Assembly (NCBI RefSeq): GCF_963678975.1
Contig: NC_089274.1
Coordinates: 18,369,633 to 18,433,632, forward strand
From: Dysidea avara
Taxonomy: Eukaryota > Porifera > Demospongiae > Dictyoceratida > Dysideidae
DNA: 64,000 bases
Direction of reading: 5' to 3'
The position numbers and the translations under genes are program-made. Shown piece by piece: positions 1 through 18,600 of the stretch (the stretch's first letter is position 1; each line of letters opens with the position of its first letter). The notes below the pieces were generated by a model, which was not told the DNA's origin, made no database searches, and saw nothing but the letters and a program-made list of their open reading frames with translations.

Positions 1-13
1 GCCAAACTTTTAA

Positions 14-675
14 CCCTTTCAATACCGTGAACTCACCAGTGCGTTTTATAGCATATACTGCGTAATCCCACTGACGCACTAGTGCATTTTTGTTGACTTC
101 CGTTAGTCTTTCGGGCCTACCGATCAACCCAACAGCAGTATGAAAACACAACTACCACTGTTTAACTCCATAAACAATGGAGAATGAAATGACACTAGAA
201 ACACAGCCCTAGCGATTATCCTGCCTTGAAAAGCAACACTGAAACTATGATACAGCACTGAAAAATCACAGGAAAAGTTGCATATCTTTCGAAAATGCTT
301 CATAAGTCGATTTCTGTAAGTCCGATTGAAGAACGGTAAGTTTCAATAGACTCAGCATTAAATTCTGCATCTGGTGATCTATTATATCAAGTGATATAGT
401 TGCACAATCAAAAATAGTGGTCAAAGATATTCCAATAAAGCGCTAGCGTTATTGTGCGAATGAAACGCTTTGTAAGTTTGTAATGGAAAAGAATACAACA
501 ATGAAACCTAGATTCCCATGCTAAGATATGATGAGTGATTCTTATCAGGCATGTTCCACGGGCAAAGTAAGCAATCTGTGAGTTTTTCAAGGTGAAGGAA
601 TACACAATGCGCGTTTCCTTAAATAATGCAGTTTTTTAATGTACGGAAGTAGAAAAATATGCGGTATCGAAAGGG
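14..675. mobile_element. piggyBac-like non-autonomous element (MITE)
   Basis: The left end reads TTAA then CCCTTTCAATACCG (TTAA at 10-13). The right end is CGGTATCGAAAGGG followed by TTAA (676-679). The ends are inverted copies with one mismatch, and the flanking TTAA is the diagnostic piggyBac target duplication. The 662 bp interior has no credible transposase frame, so this is a non-autonomous copy. It lies downstream of the last visible PSMD14 exon, in an intron if the missing exons are further left. Family assignment rests on the TTAA duplication and the CCCTTT terminus. Confidence 0.75.
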
Positions 676-949
676 TTAATTAATTAATTAATTAAGCAAG
701 GTGACTTTGCAATTCAACATCCTACAAGCTAGGAGCCACATACATTGTAGCATACTGACTTCAACACAGGGATTGCAGAAATTAAACTAATGTTGTGCAC
801 AGAGCAAGAAAAGAGTGAAAAGTAAACCACACATCAGAAAAAGCAATAGCTACCTGTAAAGTGCACTTTATTTGGAATATACACTACCAAGTGTTTGAAT
901 ATCTCTGTGCACACACTACACTAACACACTATACTACTACTATATACAC

Positions 950-1030
950 CTGCACACAGTACACACATGCCACACATACGCCACACATGCCACACACACA
1001 CACACGCCACACACACACTCACACGCGCCA
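950..1030. repeat. (CA)n microsatellite, left block
   Basis: Imperfect CACA tract with occasional GCCACA interruptions. Together with the block at 1612-1695 it flanks the MITE at 1034-1611, which apparently inserted into one longer CA tract. Confidence 0.85.
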
Positions 1031-1033
1031 CAC

Positions 1034-1611
1034 CAGACATGGGGCCAAGTACATTTAAAAGTACTTAAGTAAAATACAAGTACTTTTGAATTTTCCAAGT
1101 ACAAGTACAAGTACTCCAGCAGCAATCAAGAGAGTACTTATAAGTAAAGTACAAGTACATTTTGCTGTAGTAAAATATATGTTGTATTCAGTGTATTGTA
1201 GTATGTAAGTGTGCCTAGGGGGGGTTGGTTTTTATCAACTATTCTCTCTCTTAAACTCTTAAAACGCACTGACTTGAACAACAGCATTGGCGACATCGTT
1301 AATCGTGGCAACATGATACACAGTAAGGTTGGGGAAAGCAGTAGAAGAATCGCAAGAAGTTGTAAACTGCACCTTCATACAATTTTGATATTCTCATTGT
1401 ACGCCCACTGTGTACAAACTATGTACAATGTTTGCAGTACTTACAAGTACTTTAAGTACTCAAGTACATACAAGTACTTAGCAAAGTACTTGAGTATAAG
1501 TACAAGTACATTGGGGAAATTAAGAAAGTATTTAAGTAAAGTACAAGTACTTTCAAATCTGTACTTAAGTGTACTTAAGTATAAGTACTCATGTACTTGG
1601 CCCCATGTCTG
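1034..1611. mobile_element. hAT-type MITE rich in AAGTACTT words
   Basis: The termini are inverted repeats: CAGACATGGGGCCAAGTAC at 1034 and its complement ending at 1611. Subterminal DNA on both sides is made of AAGTACTT/ACAAGTAC words, a composition known from hAT MITEs of fish and invertebrates. No transposase is encoded. The flanks are (CA)n, so an 8 bp target duplication cannot be judged. It lies about 85 bp beyond the PSMD14 exon 8 donor, in the following intron. Confidence 0.7.
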
Positions 1612-1695
1612 CCACACACACACAAGAGCGCACACACACACAAGCACAAGAGCGCGCACACACACACACAAGAGCACACACACACACACACACAC
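1612..1695. repeat. (CA)n microsatellite containing a splice donor
   Basis: CA repeat with short GAGCGCA interruptions. On the minus strand it reads (GT)n and begins at the PSMD14 exon 8 donor (AAG then GTGTGTGT), so the 5' splice site is the first GT of the microsatellite. Confidence 0.85.
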
Positions 1696-6401
<4,706 letters not shown>

Positions 6402-6634
6402 TCTAACCGCGTTCCTTGATTTCTTGCTTACACTGCCTCACGTGAGCTGGGCGTGATCCTTCTACGAGGTCTCTTTTGTGAGCCAAGGACGGGCAGCTGG
6501 CGAGGCGCAGCTGGCAGAAAAGGTTATGTGAAAGTGAACAAGGGAGACACGTAACGCGGACAGCAGCAAGTAGAGACGTACATACAAGACTAAGGACGAC
6601 AGGAGCACTGGGAGAAAGGCGAGGGAAAAGCACA
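6402..6634. promoter_or_regulatory. bidirectional promoter between PSMD14 and the U-box PARP gene
   Basis: 233 bp separate two divergent start codons (6401 minus, 6635 plus), so both core promoters and both 5' UTRs must fit here. It is richer in G+C and CpG than its surroundings and shows no TATA box. Visible candidate sites are a palindromic E-box TCACGTGA at 6438-6445 and GAAAGTGAAC at 6530-6539, close to the interferon-regulatory-factor consensus GAAANNGAAA. The sites are pattern matches only. Confidence 0.75.
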
Positions 6635-9600
6635 ATGGCAGTAAGTTATAACATATTATACTTGTGGATACGACTGGTGACCCTCATTAAATGATGGGCT
6701 ATGCATGTCGCTGTGCCACAAATTAATGAGTGAAGCCTGCCAGTATTTTTTCAAGGGCGATTTATTGAGTTTTCTGGAAAGGGCATAAAGTACCAAAGTT
6801 TATCTGCCCCCGCGTAAGTGTTCAGTGGCCTGGTGTCCTCTCTCTAATTTTTGAGGTAATTAGAACTTTTAACAAAACAAAGATGGACAAAGGAAGCTGA
6901 GCATAAAGCACTGAGCCTGTTTATTATTATATTTATTACTGTGTAAATTCAATTTGAGTACAAACACAGATATTAGGTATAATTACATCGTTAAATAATC
7001 AGTCAATTGCTCTTTAAAAATGTCTAAGGATGATATAGTTACTAAATGATTGGGTAGATTGTTCCAAAGTTTGATTGTTGATGGTAAAAAAGAGTGTAGG
7101 AATAGGTTAGTTCTGGCTTGTGGAATTCTGTATCGTTTGTGGTGTCCCCTGGTGATTGATGTGAGTGGTGTAAGTTGTAGGGTTGGGATCTCTATAATGC
7201 CTGTTGCTTTTGATGGTTCTCTCTCTTCAAAACCTAATAAAACATGTCATTAAGTCAAGTCAATAAGTCTAAGTCCTTGAAATTAGGTTAGGTAATCCTA
7301 AGGCTGCAGCACATGTTGCTGTCAGACCTTCAGTGCAGGTCACTGTAAAGTGTTACTAATAATGATAAACTAATAATGTCTGTTGAAACCAAATGTACCA
7401 TCCTTGTACCAGTTACTAGGAAGTTGCACACATGTACCAAGTTTAATGTTAAGCAGTATCCATGATAATTGATAGCTGTTTACACTTTGAGTAGCTCTAG
7501 ACGCTTGCTTCTAGCCAAGTCTACGATTTTGATGGGTTCGTCATACCATAGATAATGTATGCGTTCCTAATGGATTGGAAATGCCGTGCACCAATACATT
7601 GGGAAATTTGTTGAGTGGCTGTTTGGCTTTCTCTGAAGGCGTGGACATTCCTTTTCTTTTACATTGTTTATTGTGTTGCGTTGTGTACTGAACAAGAACA
7701 CAGCGTGTCTATGGGTACTGGGAGAAATATTGTTTGCGACAGGTGACAATGGCAGGTACGCACCAGCTAATAATTCAACAGCAGTACTATTAGCCAACTT
7801 CTTGTCACTGCTTTTACACAACCAAAGAAATGTGTGATACATTAAAATAAATTTTAAGCTACAGTACTGCTCAGCTTGAGCCAAACAATAGCACAAAGTA
7901 GTGCCTGTTTTCTGAAGTTTTATCGAAGCAGTGGAAATATACAGCAAAGCAGTGAATATCTAGCTAGCCTACTACACTCTACCTGTTACAAGTAGTGTAA
8001 ACAGCAGCAAAGAAACAATGCTACACTTTCTGTTTCTTCAGGAAATTTGCACAACCGTTTTGAAACACCATATTTCACCTTTGAACGTGAATTTTCTTAC
8101 GCTGTTGTTTACTATTCTCCAGCGACCCTACCCAGTCCAGCCTCCAATTAGTGTAGCCTCCAATTAGTGTGGGTGGCAACTAACCCAGCTGTAAACAACA
8201 AACACCAATTTACTGGTTACAAGAACAGCGAAATCTTCCACCTGTCGAGGCCACTATGTAAATAATACGGGCATTTCGATCCATGTGACATACATTATCT
8301 ATGGTCAAACTGAATATGCTAAATATGCAGATCTGAAAAATCTTTTGCACATAATGAAACATATGGCCATGAACCTGACTGCTAACTTGCACCTTGTATT
8401 TTTTGGTGGAGCTGATTGTGTGTTTCAAAATAAATACCCTCTGTAAAGCAGGGTATATTTATGTCTGACCAATTACCATGAACAATGGAGTTAGTTTTTG
8501 GTTGATTACCAAACCACAATAATTGTGTTGTTTTTTTTGCAACCTGTAGTGAGAGATCTGTGGACTCTTACATCATCTTGTAGAAAACAAATCCTTTTCA
8601 AATGGTCCAGTAACAGAATTAGCTTGTTTAGATAGCTAAACTTCTCATCATATGTGTCCCATGTGTTACATAAGTACAAGGAAAATTAGGAATTTTAAGT
8701 TTAAAAAGTAGTGAGGGGAGGTATAGGCTACCTCATCCTTGTTTCATTAAGTTAATATCTACAAGTATAAGGAAAAATTAGGTTCATAGAAACAAAGTAG
8801 GGAAACAAGGGAGGTTGCCTAAGTGTTTTTGGTCTTCTACTAATGGACTTTTACCAAAGGCTTAGCTTTCTTGTAGAGCAGTTATTCTGCGTTATTTGTA
8901 GTATGGGTGTGGTGACCATTTCCAGTGTTCATACTGCTGTGGTGGCAGTAGAGCCACAAGTAACAACTTGTGACGACTTATGTGCCATTGTAATATACTA
9001 AAACCACGCTGTACTGGCAACAACTCGTCTGTTTCTTGACAATATGTTCATTATTGCTACTTTCACAATGCAATATCTAATTTTATAGGAAGCAACAACA
9101 TATAATCCAATCCTTCACTTATATACCCATATAAAACACCCCCAGGTCAGTTAGAGACCGCACCCCCAGATCTTCATGTTTTAAAAACCTCAGCTTTGCC
9201 TCAGTTTTTAAAATTATATCCTAGGTCTCTAACCTAAACTTATCTTCATTTATAGTAGCTGCATGACAGGTTCTATAAGTGCTTCCTTACATGCTTGCCT
9301 ATAGACATGACTCCACAACTATAGAGACTATGTTTGTAATTTAATACACTGACGGAAATGCGAAGCAAGAGAGTTAATTTTGTAAGCTGTATTTCCCTTT
9401 GTGAGGCATTTATACACTAGCTCAACTGGGTAATACAACCACCTGCAAATTAAGACCAAGAAATTTTGGCCTGCAAGTGACTGGCTTAGGCAGGTTCCAC
9501 TGTAGTAGTGTTGAAAGGTGAAGTATGAATAATACTAGGTGAAGTACGAATAGTACTAGATATCATTTACTCATGATTGTGATTTGCTTACTGCTACCAG

Positions 9601-12600
9601 GAGTTCATCGGATCCTATGGACAAGGGAGTGTGTAACTCCGTACACTACCAATACTGCGAGCAAAATTCAGACATGGCGTCCAGTGTTACTATGTATATA
9701 GTTGGTTACATCATTCTTACGCGCAACAGGGATACACTGAATGGACTGCTATTCCATCATCTTGTGTGAAGGTAGCAAAGCTGCTTTGATAGGAAGCTTG
9801 TTTAGTCGAAGGAATATAGTCAAGTGTAGTAATTTCACATGATTAGTGACTGTAGAAAGACTGTCCTGCTAAGCTTCCTCTGCCATGCCATTACACTTTG
9901 TTTCCGTAGCTTTGCTTTGTTGCAGTAGAAATGTGATGTACTCAAGCAGGCACCACCACATAATATCCTAATTAGGAAATTTCAAAAGTTACTTATTATA
10001 GTACATGGCAGCCATGTTTGAATTTTGCTCTACATGCTCCCTTGTCCATAGCGCTCCTGCTGCTATGCAACCCCATAGTTGTTGGTTTTGGTTAGTTGCT
10101 GCCTTTGTGTAGTAGTTCTGTAACAAAATCCATGCAGTGGATCCTTGGTTACTTGGACCTCTGTTATCTAAAAAAGTGACTAAATTAGAGTATTTTGTCC
10201 ATGTTGTTAGTGTAAGTGTATGCTCTATTGGAGAGTTTTGTTGTGGTCTTTATTGAAAACTTTTGTTAACCTTGGAATGATAACTGATTATCTACTGTGT
10301 TAGCCACAGTGTTTAACTGATCAAATACGCTGTACTGTAATTAGAGCTCATGCAAAGTTAACTAAAGCACGTACAGTACAGAGAAGTGCGTACCACTAGT
10401 ACATGTGCTGTAATACAAAATGTCAGGCTTTTTGGTTGGATTAACTAAATAAATATTGTATACAGGGCTGGGACGAAGCTTCAAATGTTTGTGGGTTCAA
10501 AGGTCAAGTAAAAACTGCGAATTTTAAAACTCTCCTTCTAAGCTTTGTAATGCACTCATAGCCTATGAAAGAGTTACAAATAAAGGTTGTTATCTTTATT
10601 GCATCTGCTTATTCATCTTGCACAATGAATGTTCGTCTTTGCGATCAATCTTCATGTGCTGCCCACTTTTAAACCATCACAGTTTAGCTTGCTACCATAG
10701 TTGTAGCCTTACAACACCTTACAAAGTGGTAGATAATGCACAGAAAATGTCCTTTTAACTATTATTTGGTGTTTGCCTATGCATGATTGCAGTATACCGT
10801 AGAGTCTGTTTGTTAGGCGCACGTATATATTAAACGCATATTACTTGTTAGGCGCATACTCGTTTCTCATATCTAATCATGGTTGATAAGCGCATGTAGA
10901 TGAACACGAAGCTCCAACATGAGACGAAGCTATACAAGAGAAAATTGCTAGAGGTTTACTAATAGTGAAAAGTCCGAAATTTCACAAAGTACAAAGCCAA
11001 AATACGTGCCTTTGCTATACTTACCAAGCGAAGCGGTCTTCTGTAGTATGCTCCATACGAAGGATTCAGTGCACAAAAATTGTACTCAAAATGGTAACTG
11101 TAATGACTGCAATTCACAAAAGTGAATCCATAATAATCACGACAAGGTTTATTTGTTAGGCACATGCACTTAATGTCTATATGTTAATCACAATATTTTT
11201 TCGTGAACTTTTATTAGGCATATGTGTCTAACAACCAGACTCTACGGTAGTGGGCATGCCCATTTGCAATCAATTGATCACGTCATTCAGTACCGCTGCT
11301 ATGCATTTTCCAAATCAAATGCTTACAAACTTATAATTAAATAGGATTAGAAAAATAAAACTTGAGAAGGATGTGCATAAATGCAAAAAAAACCTGTAAC
11401 TTGAAAGCTAACACCGAAACTTCGAATGTTCAAACATTTTATTAGCAAATATTCGAAGGTAAATTTCACTATTCATCCCAGCCCTAATTGTATATGAGAG
11501 TTTGTACTAGTGTGATTGTTCCTGTGGTTATGTCCTTTTGTACACACAGCATTACAGGACTATTGAAGAGATGTACTCTGACGGTGCTCCAGAGTCCCTT
11601 CTTGATCCCATTACTCACTGCATTTTCTGTGATCCTGTGGTGTCTTCCAGTACTGGCAAAACTTACAGTAAAAAAACTGTCACTGACTTTGGCAATAAGG
11701 ATCCTTACAGTATGCAGCCGGTAGGGACACTTATTCCCAACCGAAACATGCAAGAAGTACTTGATGAGTATTACAAGGAGAAATTCAAGGAGACACTTTC
11801 CAGCCTTGTTGACCAGCCGATTGATTGGAATGTAGATAGAATCATCGAACTGGTTGCAATGGTAGTGAACAGGTCTGATCTTCAGATCTGTTTGGATGGT
11901 CAGCGTTTACTGGTGGAGGTCATTCAAAGTAGTGCAGACTCTCAACTTCTACGGTTTAAGGAAAGGCTTAGTGCCACTGGCCTGAATTTTATTGGCCAAT
12001 TGGTTGAGAAACAGACTGCCACTGAATTGGCACGCCGACTTGGAATTGGTGCTACTGGCTACTGTGTACCTACTGCAGGTTATCAACCTCCCACCATTTC
12101 TCAACCTGTTCGAATTCTATCCCCCATCGATAGGAATAATTCTGATGAGGAAGGTGAAGATGATTATGATTTCTCTGACACTGAGTCTACTACTAGCTCA
12201 GTTGGCTACACTGAGGATAAAACATATGTGTTTGTTGGTAAAATGCCAGCCAAGACTACATTCAAAGACGTGTTAGGGCACTTTTCAAAGTTCAGGGACA
12301 GCATGACTAAAAGGGTGATGTTTATTAAGGGTTCTAATCAGACCATGGCTCGGTTAACATTTACATCATCAGCAGTGGCATCTGATGCAATAGAGCTGCT
12401 CAATCGGTCTGTGTTCCCGAATTCCTCATCTCGTATTGTGGTCAAGCTTTGGGTTAACAAAAAAAGGGAAAGGCAATCAAAAGATGCTAAACCAAGTTCT
12501 CCACGAAAACATAGTGAACCTGAGGCTAAGCAAGGTGTTGAGGGTGCAGGAAAAAGGACTGATGTTTACGTTGGGAACTTGCCTTCCTCTGCTACAGAAG

Positions 12601-15600
12601 ATGATATCAGGTCACATTTTAAAAAGTTTAAGCCACGCATTCGTCGGGTAGAAGTTATCAAAGACCCTAAAACAAAGACACCTAAAGGGTTTGCAAGAGT
12701 TATATTCTCATCTCTTGAAGCAGCACAGGCAGCAGTAACACAACTACACAAATCACAAATGCCCCAATCAGAGCAACGTCTTATTGTTAACATTTGGAAG
12801 GAGAAATCAGACAAACAGACGAAACCATTACCAGAAGAGTCAGCTCCGAATCCTGAGAAAAAACGAGGAAGAAAGAAAAAAGAGGAGAAGGAATCACCGC
12901 CATCAGGTGTAGCAATTCGCGAAGTAGAACCTGTTGAGAAATGGGTTGGTATGAATGCAAAAAATGTCAGTGTTAACATCACTGGAGATCAGTTGAGGAC
13001 TATGTTGGGAAATTATGGCACTGTTAAGCAGTTCATTGTTACTCCTGCACCAGAGGGCAAAGATGTGTACAAGGCCACAGTGTACTACAGCAGCAAGGCA
13101 GAAGCAGATGAAGCTATTGCCGAGCTGAATGAGAAAAAGTTGGCAGGTGAAACTATTTATCTTGACCTTTTAAGTGAGAGTGCTAGTTCTCCAGTGAAGT
13201 CCCCTGGTGCCCCTATTGAGACTTTTGGTGTGTACGTTGGTAAGATTCCCAAATCTTTAGGTAAATCAGAGTTGGAACAAATTTTTGCCAAGTATGGAAA
13301 GATTTCAAGCACATTTCTCAAGCCTGGTAATAGTTTTGCATATGTCAACTACTACAATTTGGGTGATGCTCAGGCCGCTTTGGACATGAACAATCGAGAA
13401 GTACATGGGAACAAGCTTAGAGTAAACATGGCAACCAAGAAAGGTGGTACATCTTCCACATCTGATGATCCTACTCCTTCATTGCCTGCTGTCCCTCCAT
13501 CACCTAGTAAGCCAGTAGTGACCACTCCAAGCATGCCTGCTAGTTTTACTCCATCACCTAGTAAGCCAGAGACCACTCCTAGCATGCCTGCTAGCTTTAC
13601 TATACAAATCAAACGCCTCAGTTCAATTACAACTAAAGAGAGCTTGTCCAGTGTAGTTCAAGCTTATGGAGTCTTATCCAGTCCAGTACATATTATAAAT
13701 GGTAACCCACGTTATGCCTATGTGAACTATACTACCCTTGAGGCAGCCAACAAAGCACTTTCATATCTGCATAACTATCCACTGGATGGTAGCCTACTGC
13801 AAGTAAAGGTGAAGAGCAAGATGGAAATGTCACCCCCTCCAGTGTCACCAGCTCCTGATCCCCTTCAAGGTGCAAATACCTATTTCGGTGCCTCCCCAGT
13901 GTCGTATTCACCTCCCACGATGGTTTCCAGCCAACCATATCAGTTTCCACAGCTATCTACTCCTAGCCTCCCAAGCCATCCTCCTCCTCCTAGTTCGCTT
14001 CAAAGCCCCAGGTAAAATTCATATGTATATCAGCTTGTTATACTCCATATGTATGTGTGGGTTTATGTACATCACTGAGTATTGTATACTATAATCACAT
14101 GCAATAGTTTGTATTTTATGTTCATTTAGTTCTATGATGAAGAATATTCCAATGTCAGCTCGTCTGAACCAGTTTCTTAATGAGCGAATGGATCTCAAGT
14201 TAAGAGAATTTAAGTCTTTTGGTGGCTCAGTGGAATGGCAGAATAATATGTTGGTAGTCTTTGCTCCTTCTATTCCAATCCTTGGTCGGTTTGAGGAGGA
14301 GGTTCTTAAACAATTTGATGAACACCGCATTCCACTAATTAGTGAGGACTGGAACAAGTTGATGCAGATGCGTCCTGACAAGACCAGTGCATTCCAGCAG
14401 TTGATGCTCCCTTATCGTACTAATGATAATGTTTGTGTTGAGCCTGATAACTCCTCTCTAGTTGTGTGTGTTGTGGGGATGAAAGGAGCAGTACAAGATG
14501 TGGTAGCTACTATTACTGCTGAACTAAACAAGGAGATTGTTGTTGAACAGTAAGTATCTACTGCCTGTGTCTATTGCATATCAGTTTTGTGAAACAAATC
14601 TTGGGGGTGCTATATTTCCATGTATAAAAGCTCATGCCAGTGTTGATTTTTTAAACCAGGGGATTGTACAGAAACGTACCCTTGGCATTAATCATAACTC
14701 AGTGTTTCATTTAAGCTTTACTGTGACAGTTTCTATCAATATATCGAGGCAGCACTAGTGAACTGTTCGGATAACTGAACTCCATACAATTAGATACAGA
14801 GCTCTGTTGAAATACTCTAATATAAGATACACTTGTACTCAAAATACTCTAATAAAGCAGTCATTTCCAATTTTGGATAAACAAGGGTACGGATAACTAA
14901 GGGTCTACTGTAATAGTAACTGAATAGAGATCTATACACATGTATGTATAAATGTACAAGCCTGATAAAATTTGCTTACCTCAAGTTCCCAAAATAAACA
15001 AGGAAGTGTAAAACGTTCTATGACCTAGGCTTCTTATTAAAAATAGAATCCATAATCAAGGGCAGTGTAACAAGGAAGTGTGAAATCAACTCCAAGCAAT
15101 AAATGAATGTTGGTCTCCTTAGTGACTTGGACGATGAGTTGTTTGAAAGAAGTAAACACTCAGGCTGTAATTCAAGACAAATGCTGTGTCTAGTTAAATT
15201 TGTTGAAGTTACAAAAATATCCGAGTAAGAAGAATTGACATATAGTATCGATATAACATGGTGGTAATATAGCCGATCAGTTATGTTGATGTATTCATAA
15301 TGATGTGGGGGAAGCCAGACATACCATATTCGACCAGTTAATGACTGTGGCTACTATAACTTTCAGCAAGGAAAAACCTGCAGCGGCTAGTATCCGAGGA
15401 TGGCTACTATGGGCTTGTATGGCAGCAGCCCATGGTGTTTATACAGATTCACAAGTAACTGACCTTGTTTAACCATCCTTCAATAGTATCATTCATTGTA
15501 ACTTCTCTCAAAAAACTTTGCCTGGTTTCTGCTTCATACGTTTCATAAGTGTCTTATCAACACTTGCATCAGTATATTCAGGTACATGTACAAGCCGCAG

Positions 15601-18600
15601 CTCTTATCTGAGGGCGGCTCTTATGACTAATTCTAGGCTGTGAAGTGTCTTTGTAATGAAGTGCCAGCCACTTGTCTCAACTGCATAGCAGTAGTAAAAT
15701 GCATTTAAAACCTGGTAAACATGAGTAGCTTTTACTTGTGGTATACATCCACCTTAAATTTTAACTTACAAGTAGGAGTGCGTACATGTTTGCCTTGCAA
15801 ATACAGTTAGTTCTATATTGTGATTTACCATTGCCTGAGACACATTGGGGTTCGGATACCTGAGGGTCCACTGTACATATCTCATCTGCTAACAAAATAT
15901 TCTAATTTATCAGTCACTTCATTTGATTGATTACCTTTAGTTAACATTTGGATGATTGACTCTCCACTATGTGTTACTCTAGCAGTTTCGAAAGCATAGA
16001 GTGTCACTTTAATAAAACAATCACTCAAAGTTGGCCTTAAAATTTAGAGAGGTAGCCTTTCTGTACTGGTTCAAAATTAATTGCTATATGACTAACAACT
16101 GTAGGTATAGCAACAAAGTGACATTTACCTCAGCAATGGTTACCATTGCACATTTTTAGTGTGGTGTCTATCATCACAATAGTTGCTGAGGCAGGCATGA
16201 ATCACGCTATACTATTTTAGCCAATAGAATTATTAGTACTACATATTTTTGTCGAGAGACCCTAACAAAACAATTGTAATGCTAATCCTATTGGCTAGTC
16301 ATTCACAACATTTCAAATAATATGTCAAGATGCTATTGAGAGTATTGTATTGTAACTCATTCACTTGTTGGATTATTAAAACCAACACATATCCATGTAG
16401 TAGTCTGTATCACCAAGAGTTCAAGAATTCTTGGTATCATGAAGTTGTCATGTCTGTCTGTCTGCATCAATGTTTGTACAAAATTTGAGATTGCAAGATT
16501 GTAGCCAGGACATAGTTGAACCACTTATATATGCTCTATTAAATTTAGTAAAGCTGAATTAAAATTTCTGACTGCTCTATTAGAATATCTCAGTCCTTAG
16601 TTCAAGCTTAGTGTCTTTTTACCAAAGTAATTACCTCAGTGGTGGCTATGCCATTGGAGGAATAAAGTCTATGTTATATACCCGGGCAGGTAGGCTTGTT
16701 ATAACTGACTAGTTGTACCCATGCAAAAATGTGCTTGTAACTAAAACTACAATGTTTGTACTATTTGTGAATACTGTAGTAATGTCAGCATGGTCATGAT
16801 ACAATAAATAATATACGTGTTCCTATGGATTGGAAACGCCCTTTAAATCACTATTCTGGTTAAATTATTTACCTCTACCCTAATTATGGTGCGCCAATAC
16901 ATCTGAAAATTTGTTGAAATATACTGACCAGCTATTCAGCTTTCAGTCGCTCAATTGTTTGGAGGCCAGTTTGAAGGCATGGACATTCCTTTTACATTGT
17001 TACAGCGTGTCTGTGGACATATTGCTTGCGACAGGTAACAATGGCAAGTACACATCAGCTAATATTTCAGCAGCAATACTATTAGCCAACTTCTCGTCAC
17101 CTCATTTACGCAACCAAAGAAATGAGTGACACATTGATTTAAATTTTATGCCAAAATACTGCCCAACTTGAGCTAAATAATTGCACAAAATGGGCGTTTC
17201 CAATCCATATGTGGTATATTATCTATGATGATACACGCTTGTTTTGTTGCCACCAAATTACAGTGGCATCCAAACCAATTATCAATTGATGTGCTTGATA
17301 TTATACATCACAAACCAAAAACAACATGATTTTGTGGGTTAGGGCTATGCAATAATTAAGATAAGATTATCAAGATAGGTATCAATGCAGTTATCATTAT
17401 CATGGCAATTTTCATTGTTGTGGTAATTGTAAATTTCTGCATACTACAAGGAACCAATCTACAATAATGAACGGCAGTCATTTGTCACCCTTTCCTTGTA
17501 AAAATTTCTGGGTAATTTTCTTGATCTTCCATTGTGATTAGTACTGGCTTAGAATAAATTTATACAAAGTAAAAATTTTATATTGCCACATACGATTTGA
17601 TGCTTTATTTAAGGATTTGTTCTAGAAACCATACTGATGGTACCTGGAGTGATGAAAAGTGACGTGTAACAGTTTGTATGGTGTTGGTTGAATTTGCAGT
17701 TTATACATTTCTTATAAATATGTCCCTGGTGTATCATAGAATGCATCCCATTACATAATCCTTCTCACTTATATGATAAGACAGCACCATCTTTCAGTTT
17801 GAGTAGACAGACTCTGGGTCACTTCAGACAAAAGTTATGTAACCATCATCTGGCAATATGCCAATAGTGTTGGATGCATTCTGTTTTATTCGGATGGTGC
17901 TGTATAAACTGACATACTGTATTTGAGTGCGAAACATAATTGTGGTGTGCCTGTACTTTTTACACTGAAATAATGGCTCCATTAGAAGTGTTTAAAAAAC
18001 AGCAGTTTATTTTACTACATTTTAAAAGATTTTCTGACTACACTTGTAAACATTCTTGCTATCTATATATTTCAAATTGAAAAGCCGTCTGTCCACCTTG
18101 TCTGTCATGCCGCTTACTCACCAAACTTGGTGTGAATTGACGCAAACTGTGCTGATAATGGAGCACTGCTACTCTAAAATTGTCATCACGAGTTCATGTG
18201 TGCTTTCGTTTATTCTTTTCGGTGCGTAGAAGGCCAAGGTGTAGAGAAAACTTGAGTAACATTCCTTTGAAAACCACAGCACATACTGTTCAAGTGGTAG
18301 AACGCCTAACTAGCATGTAAGAGGTCGTGGGTGCGAATCCACGTATTGGTAGATTTTTTTCTTTCTTTTTGTGCACACCTTTTAAAACACGACTTTTAGC
18401 TCATTGTAGCTTAGCATACAAAGCACGCATCGACATGGGACTTTAGCGAAATTAAACACCCATCATCAGGCAACTCGAGTGTTGTAGCAAATCAATACGT
18501 GCTTTTGTTCGCTCTTTATAGGGCAATGAAGGCACTGGTGTAGGGAAGGATCACTGAAAAGTTGAGCACATTCCTGTCAAAACCACAGATAAACAACTGT

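Noticed and set aside
18288..18357. Functional tRNA-Ala gene
   Set aside because: Anticodon stem mismatches and no pairing acceptor stem; more likely a SINE head.
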